DNA of 51,932 nt from Weissella muntiaci (GCF_008107635.1 NZ_SDGZ01000026.1:17721-69652), one strand, 5' to 3'; positions 1 to 7,997 are shown, counted from the first letter of the stretch. Notes: generated from the sequence alone by a model not told the origin. Numbers and translations: made by a program.

Positions 1-351
1 GCTGTTGTATCAGAAGCACCCGCAGCATCATCAGTTGCAACACAAACAGTGACAACTAATGATAATTCAGCAACGCAAACGACCACGAATACAGTCAGTG
101 AAGGATCAGTTTATGATCAGTTCATTAGTGCTGGTGGAACACAGTCATTGTGGACAAGCATCGTGATGCCTGAGTCAGGTGGAAATCCGAATGCCTCAAA
201 TGGAATCTATCACGGTTTGGGACAAACTAATCAAAGTTGGGGTTATGGTTCAGTTGCATCACAGACGGCTGGAATGATTAACTATGCTGTGACCCGCTAT
301 GGTTCAATTGACGCAGCGGTTGCCTTCCGTTTGTCAAACGGTTGGTGGTAA
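1..351 (+). CDS. C-terminal part of a secreted lysozyme-like / Apf-type cell-wall protein (5' end outside window)
   Basis: Reading frame 1 is open from the first base to the TAA at 349-351, so only the last 116 residues are visible. The first ~45 are a low-complexity Ala/Thr/Ser/Val linker, as is usual between a LysM or coiled-coil N-terminus and a catalytic tail. The last ~70 form a lysozyme-like fold segment: PESGGNPNASNG, in which the Glu sits where transglycosylase-type enzymes carry their catalytic acid, then HGLGQTN, a YGSIDAAVAF helix and a terminal NGWW. Aggregation-promoting factors and related peptidoglycan hydrolases of lactobacilli end this way. The protein should act outside the cell on peptidoglycan. 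A GTG at 49 is in frame but is simply internal. Whether the N-terminus has a signal peptide and LysM cannot be seen. Confidence 0.75.
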   Translation, partial: AVVSEAPAASSVATQTVTTNDNSATQTTTNTVSEGSVYDQFISAGGTQSLWTSIVMPESGGNPNASNGIYHGLGQTNQSWGYGSVASQTAGMINYAVTRYGSIDAAVAFRLSNGWW

Positions 352-380
352 AAACTAGGTAGTAGAAGAGCAATTAAATT

Positions 381-423
381 AAGCTGAAATGGATTTTAAA
401 TAAATTCGTTTCAGCTTTTTTTT
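381..423 (+). terminator. Rho-independent terminator after the Apf-type gene
   Basis: Stem AAGCTGAAA (381-389) pairs with TTTCAGCTT (409-417) and runs into a T tract to 423. Confidence 0.85.
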
Positions 424-436
424 GAATTTACATGCA

Positions 437-481
437 TGAAAACGCTGACAGTTGTATAATAAGATTATGATTGTATCTTAT
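437..481 (+). promoter_or_regulatory. Promoter region of the two-component operon with cre-like site and inverted repeat
   Basis: TGAAAACGCTGACA at 437-450 matches the CcpA cre consensus with one mismatch. It ends four bases before a TATAAT (455-460), where it would cover the -35 zone. Overlapping and following the -10 are ATAAGAT (459-465) and ATCTTAT (475-481), a 7-base inverted repeat with a 9-base spacer, then AGATAAG at 488-494. No good -35 is visible. The remaining bases to 639 are an AT-rich leader with no gene. Confidence 0.4.
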
Positions 482-639
482 TGCACAAGATAAGGCGTTT
501 TATTGAACTGACGAGCGATAAATGTCAAGAAAGTGTAGCGGATATATATATAAATTGTGAATTTTGGTCAAAGGCTACTAAAATAAGTTATTATTTATAT
601 ATTGAAATAAGGAAAACCTACATGGAGTGAGGAATATAG

Positions 640-1371
640 ATGAATATTTTAATGATTGAAGATAATACATCAGTATCAGAGATGATGGGCATGTTCTTTA
701 AAAAAGAAGGCTGGGATGTAACTTTCTCTTATGATGGTAATGAAGCTGTTGCGACATTTAATGAAAAGCCAGAATTCTGGGATTTGATCATTTTGGATCT
801 GAATCTGCCCGGCTTAGATGGAATGCAAGTGGCTGTTAAAATTCGAGAAATCACTAAAACAACTCCGATTATCATGCTAACAGCTCGCGATTCAGAGTCT
901 GATCAAGTGCTTGGCCTTGAGATGGGGGCTGATGATTATGTAACAAAGCCATTTAGTCCAATCACCTTGATTGCACGAATTAAGGCCTTACATCGTCGCG
1001 CAGAAGTTTCGACTGGGGCAACCCCTAACGTACAAAATTCCGAGATTCATGAAGACTTTGATGTGATAACACGGACGTTCAAGTTGAATTCAAATACACG
1101 TGAAGCTTACTTGAATGAAAAGTTGATCAAGGATCTAACACCAAAGGAATTCGATCTGCTACGTGTGTTGGCAAATAAGCAACGTCAAGTCTTTTCACGT
1201 GAACAACTTTTGCAACTTGTTTGGGATTATGAGTATTTTGGTGACGAGCGGACGGTTGATGCGCACGTTAAAAAGCTACGACAAAAGATTGAAAAGGTTG
1301 GACCACAAGTGATTCAGACGGTCTGGGGTGTTGGTTACAAGTTTGACGACTCAAATGTAGTTGAAGAGTAG
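640..1371 (+). CDS. OmpR/PhoB-family response regulator
   Basis: 243 residues, normal for the family. The receiver domain spans residues ~1-120, with acidic pocket E7/D8, phospho-acceptor Asp53 in ILDLNLPG, Thr81 and Lys103 in TKPF. After a short linker a winged-helix DNA-binding domain spans ~140-238 (LTPKEFDLL, then RTVDAHVKKLRQKIE and WGVGYKF). Histidine phosphotransfer from the downstream kinase should switch it to DNA binding in the cytoplasm. The start is supported by GGAGTGAGG about ten bases upstream. It is co-directional with the kinase gene, separated by 80 bases that contain a strong hairpin. The regulated genes cannot be told from sequence; cell-envelope stress is a plausible but unproven theme given the neighbouring wall protein. 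Confidence 0.93.
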   Translation: MNILMIEDNTSVSEMMGMFFKKEGWDVTFSYDGNEAVATFNEKPEFWDLIILDLNLPGLDGMQVAVKIREITKTTPIIMLTARDSESDQVLGLEMGADDYVTKPFSPITLIARIKALHRRAEVSTGATPNVQNSEIHEDFDVITRTFKLNSNTREAYLNEKLIKDLTPKEFDLLRVLANKQRQVFSREQLLQLVWDYEYFGDERTVDAHVKKLRQKIEKVGPQVIQTVWGVGYKFDDSNVVEE

Positions 1372-1406
1372 GTCTGCATGCAAATTAGAATAATAATTAG
1401 TTTTTC

Positions 1407-1440
1407 AATGGACGGGCTGCGTGATTTAACGCGGCCCATT
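1407..1440 (+). promoter_or_regulatory. Intercistronic hairpin between regulator and kinase genes
   Basis: GGGCTGCGT (1414-1422) pairs with ACGCGGCCC (1429-1437), nine pairs including one G-T, with loop GATTTA. No T tract follows, so it is unlikely to be a simple terminator. It ends about 15 bases before the kinase ATG and may affect translation or mRNA stability. Confidence 0.6.
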
Positions 1441-1451
1441 TGGTGTTAATA

Positions 1452-2876
1452 ATGAAATTGATGTATCAACAAATGCTGGCCTTTTTGACAGTAACGATTA
1501 CCGCTTTGGCGATCGTGGGTGTATTGTTTACTCAATTTACAACGAAAATGGTTGAGGATAATGCCTATTCACAGTTGAATCGTTTTGCGATTGCTGTTGC
1601 AGAAGAAACAATGCGTTTTGAGGAGTCGGATGGCAGTTTTGCCTACTTCGAAACGACAGAACTGGATACGGATTCCTCATTGCTTAAAGTTCAAGGAATT
1701 GACTTTACACTGTACGGAGCTGATCAACAGGCAGTTTATCCACATAAGGGTAAGGTTGCAACGGCTAAGATTACAGATGCCGAATGGCAGAGCTTAAAAA
1801 ATCATAAGATTATTCAAAAGCGGAGTGCAGATAGTGATAGTGCACGAACGTTAGATGTCATTAAGCCGTTTTTTGATAAAAATAATAAATTAATTGCGGT
1901 TGTAGTTGCAAGAGAGGCTACATCATCGGTCTCTGATAATTTGATCATGCTACGGAAGAATCTGTTGGTTGCCTTTTTGATTTCAACGTTGGCAGTGATC
2001 ATGCTTAGTTTTATTTTCTCTAGGCTGATTGTTAATCGCTTACGATTGATTCAAATTGTCACGCGACGAGTGGCGGACGGCGATTATACAGCTCGAGTGC
2101 ATTTGAAGGGACGCGATGAGATTGTTTCATTGGCGGATGACGTTAACACGATGACGCTATCATTGCGTAGTCAAGAAGACGAGATTGAAGCGCAAGAGGA
2201 ACGTCGAAAAGAGTTTATGGCAAATGCAAGCCATGAAATGCGAACACCGCTGACAACAATCTCGGGTATTATTGAGGGGCTACAATACGATGTGATTCCT
2301 GACGATGATAAGCAACACTCGTACGATTTGATTAAAACAGAAGCAGATCGTTTGTCGCGACTGGTGAAGGATAATCTTGACTACGAGCGATTGCGACAAA
2401 ATAAACTGGTCTTGAAAAAAGAACATTTTGATGCGGTTTCTTTGTTAGAGGGCTTATTGGATCAGTTACGCAGTAAGGCGGATTTGGCAGGTGACACGTT
2501 GAAGTTTGATGGTTACGGGCAAGTGATGACCTATGCTGATCGTGATCGCTTTATTCAAATTATCTTTAACATCGTCAATAACGCAATTCAATTTACTGAA
2601 AATGGTGTGATTACGGTAGATGCTTGGCGCGAGACTGATCGCTCAGTGTTCACGGTAGCTGATACTGGGATCGGTATGTCAGATGATCAAGTTTCCAAAA
2701 TTTGGGAACGTTACTATAAAGCAGATGAATCACGGACCAAGCGTGGTGAAACCGGTCTAGGAATGGCGATCATTCGCCAACTGGTGGAAGTACACGATGG
2801 TACGATTCAAGTTGAATCAACGCTTGGCGTAGGGACAACCTTTACGGTTACTTTGCCTGATCGGCCACAACGATAG
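1452..2876 (+). CDS. Membrane sensor histidine kinase (HAMP-HisKA-HATPase)
   Basis: Partner of the regulator just upstream. With the ATG at 1452 it has 474 residues: a TM segment near residues 10-28, an extracytoplasmic sensor of ~130 residues, a second TM (~170-192), HAMP linker (~193-245), HisKA with phospho-acceptor His261 in ASHEMRTPL, and an ATPase domain with N box (FNIVNNAIQFT), G1 box (DTGIGM) and G2 box (GETGLGMA). In-frame TTG 1440 and GTG 1443 are alternative starts. I prefer 1452 because a weak GGTG lies 6 bases before it and the others sit on the hairpin arm. The sensor domain resembles nothing I can name, so the signal is unknown. A terminator follows at 2898. Confidence 0.92.
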   Translation: MKLMYQQMLAFLTVTITALAIVGVLFTQFTTKMVEDNAYSQLNRFAIAVAEETMRFEESDGSFAYFETTELDTDSSLLKVQGIDFTLYGADQQAVYPHKGKVATAKITDAEWQSLKNHKIIQKRSADSDSARTLDVIKPFFDKNNKLIAVVVAREATSSVSDNLIMLRKNLLVAFLISTLAVIMLSFIFSRLIVNRLRLIQIVTRRVADGDYTARVHLKGRDEIVSLADDVNTMTLSLRSQEDEIEAQEERRKEFMANASHEMRTPLTTISGIIEGLQYDVIPDDDKQHSYDLIKTEADRLSRLVKDNLDYERLRQNKLVLKKEHFDAVSLLEGLLDQLRSKADLAGDTLKFDGYGQVMTYADRDRFIQIIFNIVNNAIQFTENGVITVDAWRETDRSVFTVADTGIGMSDDQVSKIWERYYKADESRTKRGETGLGMAIIRQLVEVHDGTIQVESTLGVGTTFTVTLPDRPQR

Positions 2877-2897
2877 GTTAGACATGCAATATAGATG

Positions 2898-2930
2898 AAC
2901 CAGCGGATAGAATTTTATTCGCTGGTTTTT
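2898..2930 (+). terminator. Terminator of the two-component operon
   Basis: AACCAGCG (2898-2905) pairs with CGCTGGTT (2920-2927), followed by T residues. Confidence 0.85.
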
Positions 2931-2948
2931 ACTTTGGATAAGAAATCC

Positions 2949-2977
2949 TTTCTTTTCTAAAAAAAATGAGATATAAT
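2949..2977 (+). promoter_or_regulatory. Probable pgi promoter
   Basis: Perfect TATAAT at 2972-2977; the 17-base spacing points to a weak TTTCTT -35 at 2949-2954. It lies 37 bases before the pgi ATG. Confidence 0.5.
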
Positions 2978-3013
2978 TGGTCTATACCAAAACTAAAAAA
3001 AGAGGTTCTTAAA

Positions 3014-4357
3014 ATGACAACGCTGACGTTTGATACTTCTAAACTGAATGATTTTGTGCGTGATTACGAATTAGGCATGATGCAACCAATGGTTGATACT
3101 GCAGATAAGATGTTACGCGAAGGAACTGGGGCTGGAACTGAATATAGTGACTGGCTACACCTTCCTTCAAATTATGATCGAGATGAGTTTGCACGAATTC
3201 AAAAAGCCGCTAAGAAGATTCAAGGTAATTCGAAGGTCTTAGTTGTGATTGGAATTGGTGGTTCTTATCTTGGAGCACGAGCAGCGATTGATTTTTTGAA
3301 TGACTACTTTAGTAATTTATATCCCGAAGAGCAACGTGATTTTCCACAAGTGTTGTTTGCTGGAAATTCAATTTCACCACAGTATTTGAACTCATTGATT
3401 AAGGTGATTGGCGACCGTGATTTCTCGGTTAATATTATTTCAAAGTCAGGTACAACAACTGAGCCAGCAATTGCCTTCCGTGTCTTCAAGGAGATGTTAG
3501 AGAAGAAATATGGCACAGAGGGAGCACGTGAGCGGATTTATGCGACGACTGATGCAAAGCGTGGTGCATTGAAAACACTTGCTGATGAAGAAGGTTATGA
3601 AGAGTTTATTGTTCCTGATGGAGTTGGCGGTCGGTTCTCAGTTTTGACAGCTGTAGGATTATTGCCAATTGCTGCTTCGGGTGCCGATATCGAACAATTA
3701 ATGGCTGGTGCTGCGGCTGGTGAAGTTGCATATGCCTCCGCCGATTTGTCAGAAAATATGGCTTACCAATATGCCGCCTATCGGAATATTTTGTACCGTA
3801 AGGGCTATACAACAGAATTGTTAATCAACTACGAACCAACACTAGTACAGTTTGGTGAATGGTGGAAGCAACTTCAAGGTGAATCAGAAGGTAAGGATGG
3901 CAAGGGTATTTTCCCGGCAACTGGTAACTTCTCAACTGATTTGCATTCATTTGGACAATACATCCAGGATGGTCGTCGAAACTTGTTCGAGACTTTGGTC
4001 CGAGTGACTGAGCCTGTTACAGATGTTGTGATCCCTGAGGCAGAAGCTGATGATGGTTTGGCTTATCTCGAAGGTAAAACAATGGGTTACGTTAATCGTC
4101 GTGCATCAGAAGGCACAATGCTAGCGCACGTTGATGGTGGAGTTCCAAATATGATTGTGGAACTTGATCAGCAAAACGAATTTGCGCTAGGGCAAATGAT
4201 CTACTTCTTTGAGGCCGCAGTTGCAATTTCTGGTTATCTAAACGGAATTAATCCGTTTGATCAACCAGGTGTTGAGGGCTACAAGCGTAATATGTTTGGC
4301 TTGTTGGGGAAGCCTGGCTATGAAGCTTTGACCACTGAACTTGAGGCACGTTTGTAA
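3014..4357 (+). CDS. pgi: Glucose-6-phosphate isomerase
   Basis: Interconverts glucose-6-phosphate and fructose-6-phosphate in the cytoplasm. 447 residues, the usual length of the short Gram-positive form. Visible signatures are the sugar-phosphate loop [15 protein letters not shown] (~75-89), [10 protein letters not shown], the family signature [17 protein letters not shown] and the catalytic-Glu stretch QGESEGKDG. The ATG at 3014 is chosen because AGAGG precedes it and the [11 protein letters not shown] start fits the family. Upstream in-frame codons from 2966 overlap the promoter -10 and are not coding. It forms a single-gene unit between its own promoter and a strong terminator. In heterofermenters Pgi mainly links fructose use and cell-wall precursors to the pentose-phosphoketolase route. 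Confidence 0.97.
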   Translation: MTTLTFDTSKLNDFVRDYELGMMQPMVDTADKMLREGTGAGTEYSDWLHLPSNYDRDEFARIQKAAKKIQGNSKVLVVIGIGGSYLGARAAIDFLNDYFSNLYPEEQRDFPQVLFAGNSISPQYLNSLIKVIGDRDFSVNIISKSGTTTEPAIAFRVFKEMLEKKYGTEGARERIYATTDAKRGALKTLADEEGYEEFIVPDGVGGRFSVLTAVGLLPIAASGADIEQLMAGAAAGEVAYASADLSENMAYQYAAYRNILYRKGYTTELLINYEPTLVQFGEWWKQLQGESEGKDGKGIFPATGNFSTDLHSFGQYIQDGRRNLFETLVRVTEPVTDVVIPEAEADDGLAYLEGKTMGYVNRRASEGTMLAHVDGGVPNMIVELDQQNEFALGQMIYFFEAAVAISGYLNGINPFDQPGVEGYKRNMFGLLGKPGYEALTTELEARL

Positions 4358-4368
4358 AATATTAAGGG

Positions 4369-4404
4369 CCAGCTAGTTGATCGTATATTAACTAGCTGGT
4401 TTTT
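4369..4404 (+). terminator. pgi terminator
   Basis: Perfect 10-base stem CCAGCTAGTT (4369-4378) / AACTAGCTGG (4390-4399), then TTTTT. Confidence 0.9.
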
Positions 4405-4505
4405 ACCTGTAATAAAATAATGATTTTCAATGGGCAAGACTAGTCAGCCCTGCTTCATTCTGTTATTATTACTTGAAGAAGATAAATCATAGGAGAATTA
4501 GATTC

Positions 4506-5072
4506 ATGGCTACTATTGGTATGAACGATTTAAAGACTGGTTTGACAATTTTGTACAACCAATCAATCTGGCGTGTTTTGGAATTCCAACACGTTAAGCC
4601 TGGTAAAGGTGCTGCCTTTGTACGTTCAAAGTTGAAGAACTTGCGTACTGGTGCAGTTAACGAAGTTACTTTCCGACCTGGTGACAAGTTTGAGACAGCA
4701 AATATTGCACAAACAAGCATGCAATATTTGTATGAAGATGCTGGTAACCACGTGTTTATGGATACAGAGACTTACGATCAAGTTGAGATTCCAGCCGATA
4801 AGATTCAAGATTCATTGAAGTTCTTGTTGGAGAACATGGAAGTTAAGATTACGACCTATGAAGGCGAAATCTTAGACGTTGAATTGCCCAAGACAGTTAC
4901 CTTGACGGTTGCCGAGACGCAACCAGGAATTAAGGGTGCAACTGCTAATGGTGGTGGAAAGCCTGCAACTATGGAGACAGGATTGGTTATTACTGTACCT
5001 GACTTCATTAATGCTGGTGACAAGCTAATTGTTAACACAGACGATGGTGGATCATACACGTCACGTGCCTAG
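4506..5072 (+). CDS. efp: Elongation factor P
   Basis: Relieves ribosomes stalled on polyproline by acting between the P and E sites. 188 residues with the three expected beta domains. The domain I tip loop is KPGKGAAF, whose Lys34 is the position modified in many bacteria (beta-lysyl-lysine in E. coli, aminopentanol in Bacillus); the modification used here cannot be read from sequence. Domain III ends [18 protein letters not shown], close to the normal C-terminus. The start at 4506 has AGGAG nine bases upstream; earlier in-frame codons add a sequence foreign to the family. A GC-rich hairpin follows, and the Asp23/nusB pair lies 100 bases downstream, a common neighbourhood in Lactobacillales. 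Confidence 0.97.
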   Translation: MATIGMNDLKTGLTILYNQSIWRVLEFQHVKPGKGAAFVRSKLKNLRTGAVNEVTFRPGDKFETANIAQTSMQYLYEDAGNHVFMDTETYDQVEIPADKIQDSLKFLLENMEVKITTYEGEILDVELPKTVTLTVAETQPGIKGATANGGGKPATMETGLVITVPDFINAGDKLIVNTDDGGSYTSRA

Positions 5073-5092
5073 TAGCAACGAATGATTAAGAG

Positions 5093-5124
5093 GAGCGTCG
5101 ACCGGCTACCGGCCGGCGCTCTTT
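5093..5124 (+). terminator. GC-rich hairpin after efp, probable weak terminator
   Basis: GAGCG...CCGG pairs with CCGG...CGCTC across 5093-5121 with two internal mismatches; only three T residues follow. Confidence 0.55.
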
Positions 5125-5171
5125 GATTACAATGCTCTGTGGCAAGATACAAAGGATGGGAGAATATCAAA

Positions 5172-5609
5172 ATGGCTGAAGAAACAATTGTTTTAAATCA
5201 TGCAAGTGATATTGCAGGCGAAACACGGATTAATACACGTGTCCTTGAACTTATTGCAGCATTGGCAACTAGCGAAGTAGACGGTGTTGCACGTTTACGT
5301 GAATCATTAACTAATTGGGCACAAGAGGCATTGGGGCGCAAGGTTCATGGTAAAGGTGTTGAACTGAAGCAAACTGAACATGGACTAGAAGCGGATGTAT
5401 TCGTGTTTATCAGTTATGGTGTCAGTGTGCCGAAGGTAGCACGCAAAATTCAAGAGCATGTTACAACGCAAATTGCAGCGATGACAGAACTTAACCTAGC
5501 AATGGTGAATGTTCATGTGCAAGGGATGGTATCAAACAAACCAACTTTGTCTGTTGATCCCAATAATTTGTTTGGCGAAACAACCGAGCAAAAAGGAGCA
5601 GAAGAATAA
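5172..5609 (+). CDS. Asp23/Gls24-family envelope stress protein (YloU-like)
   Basis: 145 residues. The Asp23 fold is recognised from the segment INTRVLELIAALATSEVDG near the N-terminus and FVFISYGVSVPKVARKIQ in the middle, ending VNVHVQGM. Family members are cytoplasmic, often membrane-associated, and linked to alkaline and envelope stress. The short YloU type next to nusB is a standard arrangement in Firmicutes. ATG 5172 is preceded by GGGAG at a good distance. Its TAA shares one base with the nusB ATG, so the two are translationally coupled. The biochemical role is not known for the family. Confidence 0.88.
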   Translation: MAEETIVLNHASDIAGETRINTRVLELIAALATSEVDGVARLRESLTNWAQEALGRKVHGKGVELKQTEHGLEADVFVFISYGVSVPKVARKIQEHVTTQIAAMTELNLAMVNVHVQGMVSNKPTLSVDPNNLFGETTEQKGAEE

Positions 5610-6025
5610 TGGTAGAACTTAACCGGCATCAGATTCGGCAAGCCGCTTTTCAAACGTTGTTTGGTTTAGCTGCCAACCCTGACGCAAAGGCAGCGCAAGT
5701 TGCAGAACAAGTCCTAGCGGGTGATCCAGAGATTGCCTGGGAGGGAGCAGTTCCAGCCGATTTAATGGCGTTTGTTGATGGAGTAACTGCTCATCTTGAT
5801 GAGCTTGATTTAACGATCAGCGAGTACCTACAGACAGGATGGACGATCGATCGAATTAGTCGAACTGACTTAGTATTGATGCGTTTGGCGATTTACGAGG
5901 CGAAGCATACTGATGTCGATCCTAAGATTGCAGTAAATGAAGCCATGGAACTAGCTAAGAGTTTTACTGACGACAAGGGACGTAAGTTTATTAACGGCGT
6001 ATTAAACAAGGCCTTGACCTTTTAA
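5609..6025 (+). CDS. nusB: Transcription antitermination factor NusB
   Basis: 138 residues, typical length. Starts with the RNA-binding arginine-rich helix NRHQIRQAAFQTLF. The later ISRTDLVLMRLAIYE and KIAVNEAMELAKSFTDDKGRKFINGVLNKAL are the hallmark C-terminal helices. NusB with NusE (S10) binds boxA in rRNA leaders and keeps RNA polymerase from terminating. The gene overlaps the upstream Asp23 stop by one base. Its 3' end contains the -35 of the infC promoter. Confidence 0.95.
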   Translation: MVELNRHQIRQAAFQTLFGLAANPDAKAAQVAEQVLAGDPEIAWEGAVPADLMAFVDGVTAHLDELDLTISEYLQTGWTIDRISRTDLVLMRLAIYEAKHTDVDPKIAVNEAMELAKSFTDDKGRKFINGVLNKALTF

Positions 6026-6042
6026 TACTGCTTGTGTATAAT
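6014..6042 (+). promoter_or_regulatory. infC-rpmI-rplT promoter
   Basis: TTGACC (6014-6019), exactly 17 bases, TATAAT (6037-6042). It overlaps the last codons of nusB. Confidence 0.85.
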
Positions 6043-6049
6043 AATTAAT

Positions 6050-6190
6050 TGTTAAAGAAACTAAGTAATGGCACCCGCCATTCACCTCAGATAACGATTG
6101 TGTTATCGGGTTAATAACATTTACTATTGATGTTAAATGGCGGGTTCACGTGTGTCGCGTGAATTCGCCATTATTTGTTTCAAGTTTTAT
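6050..6190 (+). promoter_or_regulatory. L20-type attenuator leader of the infC operon
   Basis: The transcript upstream of infC can form hairpin AATGGC/GCCATT (6067-6082), hairpin GATAAC/GTTATC (6090-6107) and a long terminator-like stem AATGGCGGGTTCACG (6136-6150) with CGTGAATTCGCCATT (6058 bases short of 6116 further on, at 6158-6172), followed by ATTTGTTT. The first segment CCCGCCATT (6074-6082) is also the exact complement of AATGGCGGG (6136-6144), so an alternative long-range pairing would break the terminator. This matches the known logic of Firmicute infC leaders, where excess L20 binds the leader and favours early termination. The L20 binding site itself is inferred, not shown. Confidence 0.8.
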
Positions 6191-6204
6191 CGGAGGTAAG
6201 GACC

Positions 6205-6738
6205 ATAGCAAACGCGCGCCAACCACAACAACAACAAGATTTGATTAATGATCGTATCCGTGCTCACGAAGTTCGTTTGATTACTGAGGACGGCGATCGT
6301 GGCATTATGTCTAAGGCTGATGCCCAACAGATTGCTGACGAAGCAGAGTTGGATTTGGTCTTGGTCCAGGCAAATGCTAAGCCACCGGTTGCTAAGATTA
6401 TGGACTATGGTAAGTTCAAGTTTGATAATCAAAAAAAGCAACGTGAGCAACGCAAGAATCAAAAGATTGTAAGTATCAAAGAGATTCGCTTGAGTCCAAC
6501 GATTGATGACAATGATTTTAATACTAAAAAGAACAATGCAATTAAGTTCTTGGAAAAGGGTAATAAAATTAAGGTTTCAATTCGTTTCCGTGGGCGTGCT
6601 ATCACGCACAAGGAAATCGGACGAGAGGTAATGGAACGCTTAGCAACAGATCTAGAAGAAATCGCAAAGGTTGAAGCTAGAGCTAAGATGGAGGGTCGCA
6701 GCATGTTTATGGTGCTTGCACCCAAAGAAACTAAGTAA
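6205..6738 (+). CDS. infC: Translation initiation factor IF-3, ATA start codon
   Basis: IF-3 monitors start-codon pairing on the 30S subunit. The protein has 177 residues, with the N-domain signature [12 protein letters not shown], a lysine-rich linker and the C-domain [15 protein letters not shown] through [15 protein letters not shown]. The only sensible initiation point is the ATA at 6205-6207, placed 8 bases after a strong GGAGG (6192-6196); no ATG, GTG or TTG is suitably placed near that site. A rare start codon in infC is the known basis of autoregulation, since IF-3 rejects such starts (ATT in E. coli). First gene of the infC-rpmI-rplT operon. Confidence 0.93.
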   Translation: MANARQPQQQQDLINDRIRAHEVRLITEDGDRGIMSKADAQQIADEAELDLVLVQANAKPPVAKIMDYGKFKFDNQKKQREQRKNQKIVSIKEIRLSPTIDDNDFNTKKNNAIKFLEKGNKIKVSIRFRGRAITHKEIGREVMERLATDLEEIAKVEARAKMEGRSMFMVLAPKETK

Positions 6739-6764
6739 TTAATACAGTTTGGGAGGATATATCA

Positions 6765-6959
6765 ATGCCAAAGTTTAAGACACACCGCGCTTCAGCAAAG
6801 CGTTTTAAGAAGACTGCCAATGGTGGTTTGAAGTCAGGAAATGCTTACACATCTCACCGTTTCCACGGTAAGACAAAGAAGCAACGTCGCCAATTGCGTG
6901 GAACTTCAATGATGAACCACACGACTTTGAAGACATACGTTCACATGATGAGCCGTTAA
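6765..6959 (+). CDS. rpmI: 50S ribosomal protein L35
   Basis: 64 residues, very basic, starting [17 protein letters not shown] and ending MMSR, as expected for L35. A strong GGGAGGA lies upstream. Second gene of the infC operon, 26 bases after infC. The protein is a small component of the large ribosomal subunit. Confidence 0.97.
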   Translation: MPKFKTHRASAKRFKKTANGGLKSGNAYTSHRFHGKTKKQRRQLRGTSMMNHTTLKTYVHMMSR

Positions 6960-7013
6960 TCTAAAATTAACGAGTCTAGAATTTACAAAAACGAATTATT
7001 GGAGGATTAACCC

Positions 7014-7574
7014 ATGCGAGTAAAGGGTACTAATACTACACGCGCACGTCGCAAGAAAATGATCAAGTTGGCCAAGGGATACCGTGGACAACGTCATATT
7101 AACTATAAGGTTGCTAAGCAACAAGTTTGGAAGTCATGGTTCTACGCTTTCCGTGATCGTAAGACTACTAAGCGTAACTTCCGTAAGTTGTGGATTGCGC
7201 GTATTAACGCCGCTGCACGTATGAACGGTTTGTCATACTCACGCTTCATGAACGGTTTGTCATTGATGGGTTCAACTTTGAACCGTAAGATGTTGGCTGA
7301 CTTGGCGATTTCTGATGCTGCTGCATTTGCTTCATTGGCAACTGCTGCAAAGAAGGCTTTGGCTGATAACAACCAAATCGTTCACGAAATCACTCCTGCA
7401 ACTACTGAGAAGGAAATTACAATTAACGTTGCTTCTCCAAAGGCTGCAAAGAAGGCTTCATCTGTAAAGCCAACTGACAAGAACACTGTTGCTGAAATTA
7501 AGGCATACTTGTCAGAAAATGGAATTGAATTCTCAGCTTCTGCAAAGAAGGCCGAGCTATTGGCATTGGTATAA
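7014..7574 (+). CDS. rplT: 50S ribosomal protein L20 with an extra C-terminal HeH-like domain
   Basis: Residues 1-118 are a complete L20 ([60 protein letters not shown]), needed for early 50S assembly and, in Firmicutes, for repressing its own operon. Ordinary L20 stops there. Here the frame continues for ~68 residues: a Lys/Ala/Thr/Pro linker (119-156), then [16 protein letters not shown] (158-173) and a lysine-rich end, which fits the HeH/SAP-like helix-extended-helix pattern found at the tails of Rho and phage proteins. The codon use of the extension is the same as in the L20 body, so it looks native and translated. A terminator follows directly. Confidence 0.95.
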   Translation: MRVKGTNTTRARRKKMIKLAKGYRGQRHINYKVAKQQVWKSWFYAFRDRKTTKRNFRKLWIARINAAARMNGLSYSRFMNGLSLMGSTLNRKMLADLAISDAAAFASLATAAKKALADNNQIVHEITPATTEKEITINVASPKAAKKASSVKPTDKNTVAEIKAYLSENGIEFSASAKKAELLALV

Positions 7575-7590
7575 TTTAAATCTATTTTGG

Positions 7591-7619
7591 AAACAGTCGC
7601 TTATGGCGGCTGTTTTTTT
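7591..7619 (+). terminator. infC-rpmI-rplT operon terminator
   Basis: AACAGTCGC / GCGGCTGTT stem with one mismatch and a 7-base T tract; convergent with the minus-strand gene that ends at 7623. Confidence 0.88.
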
Positions 7620-7622
7620 GTT

Positions 7623-7997
7623 TTAAAATAGCTGGCAAAGATAGCCGAGAGTTAAAAATGGAACGAAAGCAATGCGTTTTTGATTAATTAACAAGCTCCA
7701 GATCATGGCTGTCGAGCTTGCGATTAATAAACCGCTCATCATTGCGGGTATCCCGAAATAACAGAAGCCTAAATAAGCAATATCGATATCGCCATTACCA
7801 AGCCAGGCTTCGTGATTTAAAATGTTAATTAATGAAACTAGCAGATAGAGGAAAAAATAACTCCAATTAAATGATGACGACAAAATGTGCATTAGTAGAG
7901 CTGGAAAGAGGAGTGGGTAAGTAATCGATTGATCGTAGATGTCTTGAACAGATAAGATTATGACGGTCAGGAAGAAAACAAGGCAAGCTTGGGGCAT
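7623..7997 (-). CDS. Minimal A24-type prepilin peptidase (peptidase domain only)
   Basis: 124 residues, nearly all hydrophobic, probably four or five membrane segments. Two aspartates fit the aspartic prepilin peptidase pattern: Asp19 in SVQDIYDQSI (canonical D with Pro a few residues on) and Asp70 in LGNGDIDIAY, a GxGD motif. The C-terminal IAFVPFLTLGY matches the canonical PFGPFLALG segment. The N-terminal zinc-binding methylase domain of ComC/PilD is absent. The ATG at 7997 has GGAGG upstream on the minus strand; a longer version from 8027 would run through that site. A possible promoter is TTGTTT-N18-TATACT. It may process competence pseudopilins, though no com genes are near; a degenerate copy is possible. 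Confidence 0.7.
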   Translation of the reverse strand: MPQACLVFFLTVIILSVQDIYDQSITYPLLFPALLMHILSSSFNWSYFFLYLLVSLINILNHEAWLGNGDIDIAYLGFCYFGIPAMMSGLLIASSTAMIWSLLINQKRIAFVPFLTLGYLCQLF

